NCBI GenBank assembly: GCA_025966225.1
Contig: JAOPVI010000088.1
Span: forward strand, 1 to 35,109
Source of the DNA: Mycobacterium sp.
Lineage (GTDB): Bacteria > Actinomycetota > Actinomycetes > Mycobacteriales > Mycobacteriaceae
Length of the DNA stretch: 35,109 bases
Direction of reading: 5' to 3'
The notes below the pieces were generated by a model, which ran no database searches, was not told the DNA's origin, and was given only the letters and a program-made list of their open reading frames with translations. The position numbers and the translations under genes were made by a program. Below are positions 1-10,337 of the stretch, in pieces. The first letter of the stretch is position 1. Each line of letters begins with the position of its first letter.

Positions 1-479
1 TCAACATCGACGTCACCGCCTACCGCGACGGCGTGCACGGCGACACCAACGCCACCTTCCTTGCCGGCGACGTATCCGAGGAGCATCGGCTGCTCGTCGA
101 ACGCACGCACGAGGCCACCATGCGCGCCATCAAGGCCGTCAAGCCCGGCCGGGCGCTCTCGGTCGTCGGACGCGTGATCGAGTCCTACGCGAACCGCTTC
201 GGCTACCGCGTCGTTCGTGACTTCACCGGCCACGGCATCGGCACCACGTTCCACAACGGACTGGTCGTGCTGCACTACGACCAACCGGAGGTGGACACGA
301 TTCTGGAGCCCGGCATGACGTTCACCATCGAACCGATGATCAACCTCGGCTCGCTGGACTACGAGATCTGGGACGACGGCTGGACGGTCGCCACCGTCGA
401 CAAGAAGTGGACCGCACAGTTCGAGCACACCCTGGTGGTCACCGACGACGGCGCCGAGATCCTGACGCTGGCCGAGTGA
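1..479 (+). CDS. map: Methionine aminopeptidase, type I (5' end missing)
   Basis: C-terminal part of a methionine aminopeptidase, which removes the initiator Met from nascent proteins in the cytosol. The frame is open from base 3 and reads [10 protein letters not shown] then HGDTNATF. These carry the two Asp metal ligands of the pita-bread fold (D97 and D108 in E. coli). The other three ligands are also visible: His in GHGIGTTFH, Glu in FTIEPM and Glu in QFEHTLVVT. So all five di-metal ligands are present in the fragment and only the N-terminal part lies outside the window. The stop is TGA at 477-479, followed by a large inverted repeat. From memory the position next to glnA4/aldC genes fits mycobacterial MapB (Rv2861c). 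The assignment is secure; the true start cannot be seen. Confidence 0.97.
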   Translation, partial: NIDVTAYRDGVHGDTNATFLAGDVSEEHRLLVERTHEATMRAIKAVKPGRALSVVGRVIESYANRFGYRVVRDFTGHGIGTTFHNGLVVLHYDQPEVDTILEPGMTFTIEPMINLGSLDYEIWDDGWTVATVDKKWTAQFEHTLVVTDDGAEILTLAE

Positions 480-494
480 CTCGCCCGGCGCGAA

Positions 495-544
495 CAGACG
501 CAAAAGCCCCCGACACGCCGGTGAATGAGGGGCTTTTGCGTCTG
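495..544. terminator. Perfect 16-bp inverted repeat between map and cobQ
   Basis: The left arm CAGACGCAAAAGCCCC (495-510) is exactly the reverse complement of the right arm at 529-544, with an 18-nt loop. It sits 15 nt after the map stop and ends 14 nt before the cobQ GTG. There is no U-tract after the stem; the T run lies inside the right arm. It could be a mycobacterial-type terminator for map, active in both directions, or a leader structure acting on cobQ, because little room is left for a separate cobQ promoter. Confidence 0.7.
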
Positions 545-558
545 CTCGCGAGGGAATC

Positions 559-2073
559 GTGAGCGGCGCGCTGCTCATCGCGGGCACCACCTCCGACGCG
601 GGTAAGTCGATGGTCGTGGCCGGACTGTGTCGGCTGTTGGCGCGCAAGGGGATTCGCGTCGCGCCGTTCAAGGCGCAGAACATGTCGAACAACTCGGCGG
701 TCACCGTCGACGGTGGCGAGATCGGCCGCGCCCAGGCGATGCAAGCCAGGGCGGCGGGGCTGGCGCCAAGTATCCGGTTCAACCCGATCCTGCTCAAGCC
801 GGGCAGTGACCGGACGTCGCAACTCGTCGTACGCGGGCGGGTCGCCGGTTCGGTCGGCGCGGCCGACTACTTCACCCATCGGGCTCGGCTGGCCGACGTG
901 GTGGCGGCCGAACTCGGTTCGCTGCGAAGCGAGTTCGACGTGGTCATCTGCGAAGGAGCCGGATCGCCTGCCGAGCTCAACCTGCGGGCCACCGATCTGG
1001 CCAACATGGGACTGGCCAGAGCCGCCGAGCTGCCCGTCGTCGTGGTCGGTGACATCGATCGCGGCGGCCTGTTGGCGCATCTTTTCGGCACCGTCGCCGT
1101 GCTCGAGCCCGCCGACCAACGGCTCATCTCAGGCTTCGTCGTCAACAAGTTCCGTGGTGATCCGGCACTGTTGGCCCCCGGCCTCGACCAGCTGGCCGAG
1201 CTCACCGGCCGACCTACCTATGGGGTGATTCCCTACAGCGATCAGCTGTGGCTGGACGCCGAGGATTCGTTGTCGGTGCAGCCGCACCGCATCGTCGGTG
1301 AGCCGCAGCCGCCTCGCGGCGCGGACTGGCTGAAGGTGGCGGCGGTCCGCCTGCCCCGAATCTCGAACACGACGGACGTCGAGGCGCTGGCCTGCGAGCC
1401 CGGAGTGCTGGTCCGATGGATCACCGACCCCGCCGACCTTGCCGACGCCGACGTCGTGGTGCTGCCGGGTAGCAAGTCCACGGTGGCCGACCTCGGATGG
1501 TTGCGCGAATGCGGGCTCGCGGCCGCAATAGTCGGGCACGCCGCGGCGGGCCGACCCGTGCTCGGGGTGTGCGGCGGGTTCCAGATGTTGTGCCGGGTCA
1601 TCGACGACGTGATCGAGTCGAAGTCCGGCGTCGTCGACGGGCTTGGCTTGCTCGATGCCGACATCGCCTTCACCACCGAAAAGACCGTGAAGTCCTGGGG
1701 CGGGCACCGGGACGTTCCGCTCCACGGCTACGAGATCCACCACGGTCAGGTCGTTCGCAACACCGAAGCGGACTGGCTGGGCTCGGACACGCCGATCGGC
1801 ATCCGACGCGGCGCGGTCTTTGGCACCCACTGGCACGGGCTGCTCGACAACGACGACCTGCGCCGGGCGTGGCTGACGGAGGCCGCGGCGGCTGCGGGCC
1901 GCTCGGGCTTCGTCGTCGCCGACGACGTCAACGTGTCCGAATCCCGTGAAAGACAACTCGACCTGATGGCCGATCTGCTTGCCGCGCACCTCGACGTCGA
2001 TGCAGTCATGGACCTGTTGGCAAACGGCGTGCCTGCCCGGCCGACCATCACGACGGCACTAGCGGGCAAGTAA
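559..2073 (+). CDS. cobQ: Cobyric acid synthase CobQ
   Basis: Glutamine-dependent amidase of the late corrin pathway. It amidates side chains b, d, e and g of adenosylcobyrinic acid a,c-diamide to give adenosylcobyric acid. The 504-aa length is usual for the family. The N-terminal P-loop-like dethiobiotin-synthetase domain begins GTTSDAGKS (about residues 9-17) and continues with [12 protein letters not shown], a CobQ signature. The C-terminal class I glutaminase domain has the nucleophile Cys338 in [10 protein letters not shown] and catalytic-type His in [10 protein letters not shown] (about 424-426). The GTG start is preceded by GAGGGA at a suitable distance. It stands apart from cobO-cobB-cysG, which lie 20 kb downstream. 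CobB is the related family, but the KAQNMSNN motif and length favour CobQ. Confidence 0.95.
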   Translation: MSGALLIAGTTSDAGKSMVVAGLCRLLARKGIRVAPFKAQNMSNNSAVTVDGGEIGRAQAMQARAAGLAPSIRFNPILLKPGSDRTSQLVVRGRVAGSVGAADYFTHRARLADVVAAELGSLRSEFDVVICEGAGSPAELNLRATDLANMGLARAAELPVVVVGDIDRGGLLAHLFGTVAVLEPADQRLISGFVVNKFRGDPALLAPGLDQLAELTGRPTYGVIPYSDQLWLDAEDSLSVQPHRIVGEPQPPRGADWLKVAAVRLPRISNTTDVEALACEPGVLVRWITDPADLADADVVVLPGSKSTVADLGWLRECGLAAAIVGHAAAGRPVLGVCGGFQMLCRVIDDVIESKSGVVDGLGLLDADIAFTTEKTVKSWGGHRDVPLHGYEIHHGQVVRNTEADWLGSDTPIGIRRGAVFGTHWHGLLDNDDLRRAWLTEAAAAAGRSGFVVADDVNVSESRERQLDLMADLLAAHLDVDAVMDLLANGVPARPTITTALAGK

Positions 2074-2217
2074 CGTCAGGACACCACGATTCCCGTCAAA
2101 GGGACGCTGCCGCAGACGTTTCTGGACATCTCCGTGAACATGTGCAGCGGCTCGAACCCCGCTGACGACTCCGGGTTAGAGACGGGTGAAAACCGTGCCG
2201 AACATGATCACGGACGC

Positions 2218-2230
2218 TAACGTGGCTCAA
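2218..2230 (+). promoter_or_regulatory. Probable leaderless promoter of the hydrolase-like gene
   Basis: TAACGT at 2218-2223 fits the mycobacterial -10 consensus TANNNT. It is followed by exactly 6 nt and then the ATG at 2230, so transcription would begin at or next to the A of the start codon. No Shine-Dalgarno sequence is visible, which agrees with leaderless translation. No clear -35 was found. Confidence 0.45.
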
Positions 2231-2793
2231 TGCCTTCGTCCATGGTCACCGTCGACGGGTTTTCGGCGACCGTCGATGTGTCGGGCCCCGACAAGGGGTC
2301 GGTCGTCGTGCTGCTCGGGGCGGCGCACCAGGGCCCCGCCGCCTATGACGCCATCTGTCAACGGCTGCACACTGCGTCGCTGCGGACGATCGTCATCGGG
2401 CCCGACCCACGGTTGAGCGCCAAGGCAGTCGTGGGCATCCTGGACGCGCTGGAAGTGCGCTGGGCGCTGTTGGTCGGGGACCGCATCGGCGGAGAACTGG
2501 CCTGGGAGCTCGCCGCGACTCGGCTGGACCGGTTCATCGGTTTGGTCGTCATCGATCGTGGGCATCCGCGCATTGCCGACCAGGCCGGGGTCGTGCGCGA
2601 CGAGCACTGCCCGCCCGTCGAGGTCAACACCACCGCGTTGGTCAGCACGCCTGCCGCGCGCGCCGTCGCCAAGGCGAGTCAGCGCTACGTCTACGGCGAC
2701 TACCGGATGGTCGAACTGCTCGGCAGGCGCAACGCCCAAGAGTCCACTGCGCAGCTGGCTGCGGAGATCGTGATGCGCACCAGCACCTGGTGA
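2230..2793 (+). CDS. Degenerate alpha/beta-hydrolase-fold protein
   Basis: 187-aa protein with the strand/helix pattern of an alpha/beta hydrolase core. Hydrophobic strand VVVLLG (about 25-30) is followed by a helix, then TIVIGPD, then an elbow-like segment WALLVGDRIGGELAWEL and a strand LVVIDRGHP. In active family members the elbow is G-x-S-x-G. Here the nucleophile position is Arg85 (GDRIGG). The usual HG oxyanion segment reads GAAHQG, and the C-terminal part that should hold the acid and His is missing or shortened (typical family members are about 250-300 aa). What is seen is a hydrolase fold without its nucleophile; a non-catalytic, binding or structural role is inference. The start at 2230 is supported by a -10 box placed for a leaderless mRNA; ATG at 2242 is an alternative. 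Confidence 0.8.
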   Translation: MPSSMVTVDGFSATVDVSGPDKGSVVVLLGAAHQGPAAYDAICQRLHTASLRTIVIGPDPRLSAKAVVGILDALEVRWALLVGDRIGGELAWELAATRLDRFIGLVVIDRGHPRIADQAGVVRDEHCPPVEVNTTALVSTPAARAVAKASQRYVYGDYRMVELLGRRNAQESTAQLAAEIVMRTSTW

Positions 2794-2911
2794 CGCCGCA
2801 CTCGTCTGTTGCAGATGTGGGCGCAGTGGCACCCGTGCCCCGTGCGATTCACGCCGCGAATAACCTGGGGATAAGTCTCGCGGCGTCGGTGCTGCTGTCG
2901 TCGTACGTCTC

Positions 2912-2923
2912 TATTCTTCGCGT

Positions 2924-2924
<1 letters not shown>
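2912..2924 (+). promoter_or_regulatory. Probable leaderless promoter of the SNF2 helicase gene
   Basis: TATTCT at 2912-2917 matches TANNNT and is followed by 6 nt and the ATG at 2924. The 130-bp gap from 2794 to 2923 holds nothing else recognisable and there is no Shine-Dalgarno sequence before the ATG, so a leaderless transcript is likely. Confidence 0.45.
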
Positions 2925-6265
<3,341 letters not shown>

Positions 6266-6342
6266 CACGTCATTCGCACGATCTCCATACGTCGCTTATG
6301 CGCACCAGCAACTTGCTGAACTCCGCCCTTTCAAGGCACCGA

Positions 6343-6369
6343 GCCCCTCGGCCGTGCGGCGTGAGGGGC
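6343..6369. terminator. Stem-loop between convergent helicase and permease genes
   Basis: GCCCCTC (6343-6349) pairs with GAGGGGC (6363-6369). Inside the loop GCCG-TG-CGGC forms an inner stem. It lies in the 126-bp gap between two converging genes, so it is well placed to end both transcripts. There is no U-tract, as is common in mycobacteria. Confidence 0.6.
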
Positions 6370-6391
6370 CCGGGGGACCGAGGTGTCAGAC

Positions 6392-7999
6392 CTATTTGTC
6401 GAGGATGATTTCCTCGCCGGAGTCCGTCACCTCGACCTGCTTGATCGGGCCGGTGAACCACTTCTTCACCGAGGCGTGCCAGTAGATGTACAGCAGGATC
6501 AGCACGGCACCGACGAGCAGCGGGGTGTAGTTCACGTACTTCCACTCGAACGGGGTCTCCGGGTCCGACGCTCCGATGATGCTGCGCAGCCACTCGGGAG
6601 TGCCGCCGATCGCAGTCGGGAACATCGCGATAAAAGACGTGATGACGATCTCGATCAGGGCGAGCGGCGCCATCCACTTGTGGTGTCCACGCAGATTCCA
6701 CTTGCCGACGGGGAATGAGTCGCCGGCCTTCCAGCGGTAGTAGATCGGCACGGCGAAGCACAGATACAGGCCGACGACGCCGATGGACACCACCGCGAAG
6801 AACGCGATCGGCACCGGAGCGCCGCCGATGTCGACCTTGACCAGGGCGGGCAGCGTGATGAGCGCCGCCAGCGTCGCGGTGACGATGACCGCGTTGGCCG
6901 GGATCCTGTTCTTGCTGACCTTGGACCACAGCTGGTGGCCGGGCACGGCGCGGTCCCGGCTGAACGCGAACAGCATGCGCGAACTGCTGGTCTGGCAGGC
7001 CGTGGTGCAGAACAGCTGGCCTGCGGTCGAGATCAGCAGCACGATGCCGACCCACTTGGAGTCCATCGCCTGCGCGAAGATCACCGCGACGGCACCGCCG
7101 CCCTTGGACACCGCGTCCGAGTCCTGCACGGCGAACAGGAAGGCCAGCAGCAGGATCCAGCCGCCGATCGCCGAGTAGAAGATCGACCGCCAGATGCCCT
7201 TGGCCGCCCCGTCGGCGGCGCTCTTGGTCTCTTCGGACAAGTGCGCTGAGGCGTCGTAGCCGGTGATCGTGTATTGGGTCAGGATGGCCGAGATGGGCAG
7301 CACGAAGAACATCCAGCCCGCGCCCTTGTCGGTGCCGAAGATACCGCTGTTGTTGATGGTCTTCGCGAACACGTCACCGAAGCTCGCATGGTGCTCGGGA
7401 ACCAGGAACAGGATGAGGATGACGGCCGCGGCGCCCGCGACGTGCCACCACACGGAGACGTTGTTGATGACGGCCAGCAGATGCGACGAGAAGATGTTGA
7501 TCGTCGCCGACAACGCCAGGATGACGACGAAGAGGATGAACGTTCTCGTCAGGCTGTAGCCGGCCAACCACGTCTCGCTGAACGTGCCAAGCGTGAGGTC
7601 CAGGAACGTGGCGGCGCCGTAGGACACCGACGCCAGGATGGCGATCAGGCCGATCAGGTTGAGCCACCCGGTGTAGTAGCCGGCCTTCGCGCCGCCGAGC
7701 TTGCTCGCCCACCAGTAGATGCCACCCGAGGTCGGGTATGCCGAGACCAGCTCGGACATGCACAGCCCGATGATCAGGATGAAGACCGAGATGATCGGCC
7801 AGCCCCAGGCGATGGCCGCCGGGCCGCCGTTGTTCCAGCCAAGGCCGAACGAGGTGAAGCAGCCCGCCAGGATGGAGATGATCGAGAACGAGATGGCGAA
7901 GTTACTGAATCCGGACCAGGACCGGTTGAGTTCCTGGGTATAGCCGAGCGATGCAAGGTGCTTTTCGTCGTCGTCGAGCAATTCGTGACCCTCTGGCAC
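6392..7999 (-). CDS. APC-superfamily amino acid/amine permease
   Basis: 535-aa integral membrane transporter of the amino acid-polyamine-organocation superfamily with about 12 hydrophobic segments. The N-terminal region (LASLGYTQELNR, then FSNFAISFSIISILAG) is typical of the eukaryote-like GABA/choline/ethanolamine permease branch. YPTSGGIYWW and TGYDASAHLSEET are further family signatures. The start is GTG at 7999 because AAGGAG stands 6 nt upstream on the minus strand; a longer open frame to 8065 has a Cys-rich stretch that does not look like permease. It is divergent from the glnA4 operon with a 177-bp shared intergenic region, so an amine that enters gamma-glutamylation (polyamine, ethanolamine, GABA-like) is the likely substrate by inference. 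Substrate identity cannot be read from the sequence. Confidence 0.9.
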   Translation of the reverse strand: MPEGHELLDDDEKHLASLGYTQELNRSWSGFSNFAISFSIISILAGCFTSFGLGWNNGGPAAIAWGWPIISVFILIIGLCMSELVSAYPTSGGIYWWASKLGGAKAGYYTGWLNLIGLIAILASVSYGAATFLDLTLGTFSETWLAGYSLTRTFILFVVILALSATINIFSSHLLAVINNVSVWWHVAGAAAVILILFLVPEHHASFGDVFAKTINNSGIFGTDKGAGWMFFVLPISAILTQYTITGYDASAHLSEETKSAADGAAKGIWRSIFYSAIGGWILLLAFLFAVQDSDAVSKGGGAVAVIFAQAMDSKWVGIVLLISTAGQLFCTTACQTSSSRMLFAFSRDRAVPGHQLWSKVSKNRIPANAVIVTATLAALITLPALVKVDIGGAPVPIAFFAVVSIGVVGLYLCFAVPIYYRWKAGDSFPVGKWNLRGHHKWMAPLALIEIVITSFIAMFPTAIGGTPEWLRSIIGASDPETPFEWKYVNYTPLLVGAVLILLYIYWHASVKKWFTGPIKQVEVTDSGEEIILDK

Positions 8000-8027
8000 G
8001 GCAATCTCCTTTTCGGGGCAGGCGCAT

Positions 8028-8041
8028 GTGAGCGCGCTCAC
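8028..8041. promoter_or_regulatory. 14-bp perfect palindrome, candidate operator
   Basis: GTGAGCGCGCTCAC is a perfect dyad between the divergent permease and glnA4 genes. On the permease strand it begins about 4 nt after the expected transcription start, where a bound repressor would block elongation. The FadR-type regulator encoded at the end of the glnA4 operon is the obvious candidate ligand, though the sequence also resembles LacI-type half-sites. The binding protein is inference. Confidence 0.5.
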
Positions 8042-8050
8042 TGAGTAGGC

Positions 8051-8080
8051 ACAATAGAGTGGCAATGGTCTTGTGTCCTA
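8051..8080 (-). promoter_or_regulatory. Candidate permease promoter
   Basis: On the minus strand, TATTGT (8051-8056) matches the TANNNT -10 consensus. AGGACA lies 18 nt further upstream and matches four of six -35 bases. The start of transcription would be near 8044, giving a leader of about 45 nt that contains the 14-bp palindrome and the AAGGAG ribosome-binding site. Confidence 0.4.
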
Positions 8081-8176
8081 CCTTTGGCAGTGACGGTCGT
8101 GTAAATCTGTCGCTGGATCGCCCGGTCGCAGGATTCCAATGGTTGAATTTTCGACATGTCTGACGAGGGAGGCCCC

Positions 8177-9544
8177 ATGACGGCACGGTCCGGAACCATG
8201 TCGCAAACGGAATTGGAGCGGCTCGTCGCCGACGGCGAGATAGACACCGTGATCGTGGCGTTCACGGACATGCAGGGTCGGCTCACGGGCAAACGGATCT
8301 CGGCCCGGCTGTTCGTCGACGATGTCATCGCGCACGGAGCCGAATGCTGCAACTACCTGCTTGCCGTCGACGTCGACATGAACACCGTCGACGGATACGC
8401 GATGTCCAGTTGGGAAGCCGGCTACGGCGACATGGTGATGACTCCGGACTTCTCCACGCTCCGGCTGTTGCCGTGGCTGCCAGGGACCGCGCTGGTGATG
8501 GCCGACCTGGGCTGGCACGACGGCAGCCCGGTAGTACCCGCGCCGCGCAGCATCTTGCGCACCCAGCTCGATCGGCTCGCCGAACGGCGCATGAATGCGG
8601 TAGCCGCCACGGAACTCGAGTTCATGGTCTTCAACGACTCCTATCGCGAGGCCTGGTCCAAGGGCTACCGGGACCTGAACGCGGGCACCGACTACAACAT
8701 CGACTACGCGATGCTGGCGTCGACCCGCATGGAGCCGTTGCTGCGCGACATCCGCCGCGGGATGGAGGGCGCGGGGCTCTACTGTGAGGGCGTCAAGGGC
8801 GAGTGCAACCTCGGGCAGCAGGAGATCGGATTCCGGTACGACGACGCGTTGGTCACCTGTGACAACCACACGATCTACAAGAACGGCGCCAAGGAAATCG
8901 CCGACCAGCACGGCCAGAGCATCACCTTCATGGCGAAATTCGATGAACGCGAAGGCAACAGCTGCCACATCCACATCTCGTTCCGCGGTGACGACGGTTC
9001 GGCGGTGTTCGCCGACGACACCCAGCCGCTCGGCATGTCGGCGATGTTCCGCAGCTTCATTGCCGGCCAGCTGGCCACGCTGCGCGAACTGACGCTCTTC
9101 TACGCACCGAACATCAACTCCTACAAGCGCTTCGTCGACGGCAGTTTCGCTCCAACCGCGGTCGCGTGGGGGATGGACAACCGCACGTGTGCGTTGCGCG
9201 TCGTCGGCCACGGGCACGGGATGCGGATGGAGTGTCGAGCGCCAGGTGGCGACGTCAACCAGTTCCTTGCCGTATCCGCGTTGATCGCGGGTGGGCTGCA
9301 CGGCATCGAACAGAAGCTCGAGCTGCCCGACGCGTGTGCCGGGAATGCGTATACCAGTGGTGCCGAACGTCTTCCGACGACTCTTGCCGAGGCGGCCGCG
9401 TTGTTCGAGAAGTCGGCGGTGGCACGTGAGGCCTTCGGCGACGAGGTCGTCGAGCACTACCTCAACAATGCCCACGTCGAGCTCGAGTCGTTCAATTCCT
9501 CGGTCACCGATTGGGAGCGGCGCCGTGGTTTCGAACGACTCTGA
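8177..9544 (+). CDS. glnA4: Glutamine synthetase-like gamma-glutamylamide ligase (GlnA4)
   Basis: Member of the glutamine synthetase superfamily, close to the PuuA/GlnA4 branch that joins glutamate to an amine using ATP instead of assimilating ammonia. Visible catalytic-type segments are ATELEFMVF, GECNLGQQEIGF, GNSCHIHISF, INSYKRF and the arginine-rich NRTCALRVVG...MRMECRAPGGD region. No adenylylation-loop Tyr context typical of GlnA1 was recognised. I chose ATG 8177 (455 aa) because GAGGGAGG stands just before it and the N-terminus then aligns with remembered M. tuberculosis GlnA4; ATG 8156 (462 aa) is the in-frame alternative. It is the first gene of an overlapping operon with amidotransferase, aldehyde dehydrogenase, SDR and regulator. 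Candidate substrates are ethanolamine, polyamines or similar amines. Confidence 0.93.
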   Translation: MTARSGTMSQTELERLVADGEIDTVIVAFTDMQGRLTGKRISARLFVDDVIAHGAECCNYLLAVDVDMNTVDGYAMSSWEAGYGDMVMTPDFSTLRLLPWLPGTALVMADLGWHDGSPVVPAPRSILRTQLDRLAERRMNAVAATELEFMVFNDSYREAWSKGYRDLNAGTDYNIDYAMLASTRMEPLLRDIRRGMEGAGLYCEGVKGECNLGQQEIGFRYDDALVTCDNHTIYKNGAKEIADQHGQSITFMAKFDEREGNSCHIHISFRGDDGSAVFADDTQPLGMSAMFRSFIAGQLATLRELTLFYAPNINSYKRFVDGSFAPTAVAWGMDNRTCALRVVGHGHGMRMECRAPGGDVNQFLAVSALIAGGLHGIEQKLELPDACAGNAYTSGAERLPTTLAEAAALFEKSAVAREAFGDEVVEHYLNNAHVELESFNSSVTDWERRRGFERL

Positions 9545-10337
9545 TCCGAATCCATCCCCCGGGTCGCTTGGCTCTCCCCTGCAAGCGGGGGGACCCCCAG
9601 CACAGGTGCGCCCGGTCCTGGGGCTGACCACATATCTCCAGCAGGCTCAGACGGGCGTGTGGGACGTGCGCGCCAGCTTCCTGCCCGCCATCTACCTCGA
9701 CGGTGTCACGCTGGCCGGGGGTATCGCCACGCTGCTGCCACCCCAGCCGGTCGACGACGAAATCGCGGCCCGCGTGCTCGATGGCCTCGACGGTCTGGTC
9801 ATCACCGGGGGCCGCGACGTCGACCCGTCCGCGTACGGGCAGCGCGCCCATCCGACCACCGACGAGCCCGTCTGCGATCGTGATGCATTCGAATTCGCGC
9901 TGGTGCGAGGTGCTTTGGCGCGACGGCTGCCGATACTCGGCATCTGCCGCGGGGCCCAGGTGTTGAACGTCGCACTGGGTGGCACGCTGCACCAGCACCT
10001 TCCCGACGTGGTCGGCCATCCCAGGCATCAGGCCGGCAACGCGGTATTCACCACCTCGTCGGTGCGCACCGTGCCCGGTACCAGACTGGCCGCGCTGATC
10101 GGCGATTCGTCGGACGCGCAGTGCTACCACCACCAGGCCATCGACCGGCTCGGGGCGGGGTTGATCGTGTCCGCGCAGGACGGCGTCGACGGGGTCATCG
10201 AAGCGGTCGAAATGCCAGAACAGGACTTCGTATTGGCGGTGCAGTGGCACCCCGAAGAACGGCTCGACGACCTCCGCCTCTTCGCAGCTGTGGTGGAGGC
10301 AGCGGGGGCGTACGCGACAGGAAAGGTAACCTCTTGA
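9525..10337 (+). CDS. Class I glutamine amidotransferase-like gamma-glutamyl hydrolase (PuuD-like)
   Basis: Peptidase C26 family protein, 270 aa from GTG 9525, overlapping the glnA4 stop by 20 nt. The triad is visible: nucleophile Cys141 in GICRGAQVLN, and His242 and Glu244 in VQWHPEE. LVITGGRDVDP and LHQHLPDVVGH are typical of gamma-glutamyl-GABA hydrolase (PuuD). Its expected role is to cleave the gamma-glutamyl bond after the amine has been oxidised, releasing glutamate. The first 30 residues are Gly/Pro/Ser-rich and encoded by a hairpin-rich GC insert (9554-9600), so the functional domain begins near VRPVLGLTTYL. From memory M. tuberculosis Rv2859c likewise has an odd repetitive N-terminal extension. 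An in-frame extension further upstream lies wholly within glnA4 and was not used. Confidence 0.9.
   Translation: MVSNDSDPNPSPGSLGSPLQAGGPPAQVRPVLGLTTYLQQAQTGVWDVRASFLPAIYLDGVTLAGGIATLLPPQPVDDEIAARVLDGLDGLVITGGRDVDPSAYGQRAHPTTDEPVCDRDAFEFALVRGALARRLPILGICRGAQVLNVALGGTLHQHLPDVVGHPRHQAGNAVFTTSSVRTVPGTRLAALIGDSSDAQCYHHQAIDRLGAGLIVSAQDGVDGVIEAVEMPEQDFVLAVQWHPEERLDDLRLFAAVVEAAGAYATGKVTS
9554..9600. repeat. GC-rich hairpin element inside the amidotransferase 5' end
   Basis: CGCTTG (9565-9570) pairs with CAAGCG (9582-9587) around an 11-nt loop. CCCC/GGGG pairs (9576-9579 with 9587-9590) and GGGGGG followed by CCCCC (9587-9598) give competing folds. The stretch codes for low-complexity residues with no domain role. 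It looks like a small dispersed palindromic element inserted after the start codon; whether it is repeated elsewhere in the genome cannot be judged here. Confidence 0.4.

Noticed and set aside
495..558. Cobalamin riboswitch upstream of cobQ
   Set aside because: The space between map and cobQ is too short for the riboswitch fold and no B12-box-like conserved segment was recognised; only a simple stem is present.
8000..8065. Longer start for the APC permease
   Set aside because: The extra 22 residues include several Cys and no family similarity, and AAGGAG is positioned for GTG 7999.
8050..8075. CACAA...TTGTG inverted repeat in the permease/glnA4 gap
   Set aside because: Only 5-bp arms with a 16-nt centre; expected by chance.
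8078..9631. Long open frame on the minus strand across glnA4 (517 codons)
   Set aside because: It is antisense to a gene with full family motifs; its translation is rich in Arg/His/Gln with no recognisable domain, the usual shadow in high-GC DNA.
10121..10333. N-terminal extension of the aldehyde dehydrogenase frame
   Set aside because: The extra residues are arginine-rich and lie inside the amidotransferase gene; TTG 10334 has a ribosome-binding site and gives the family length.
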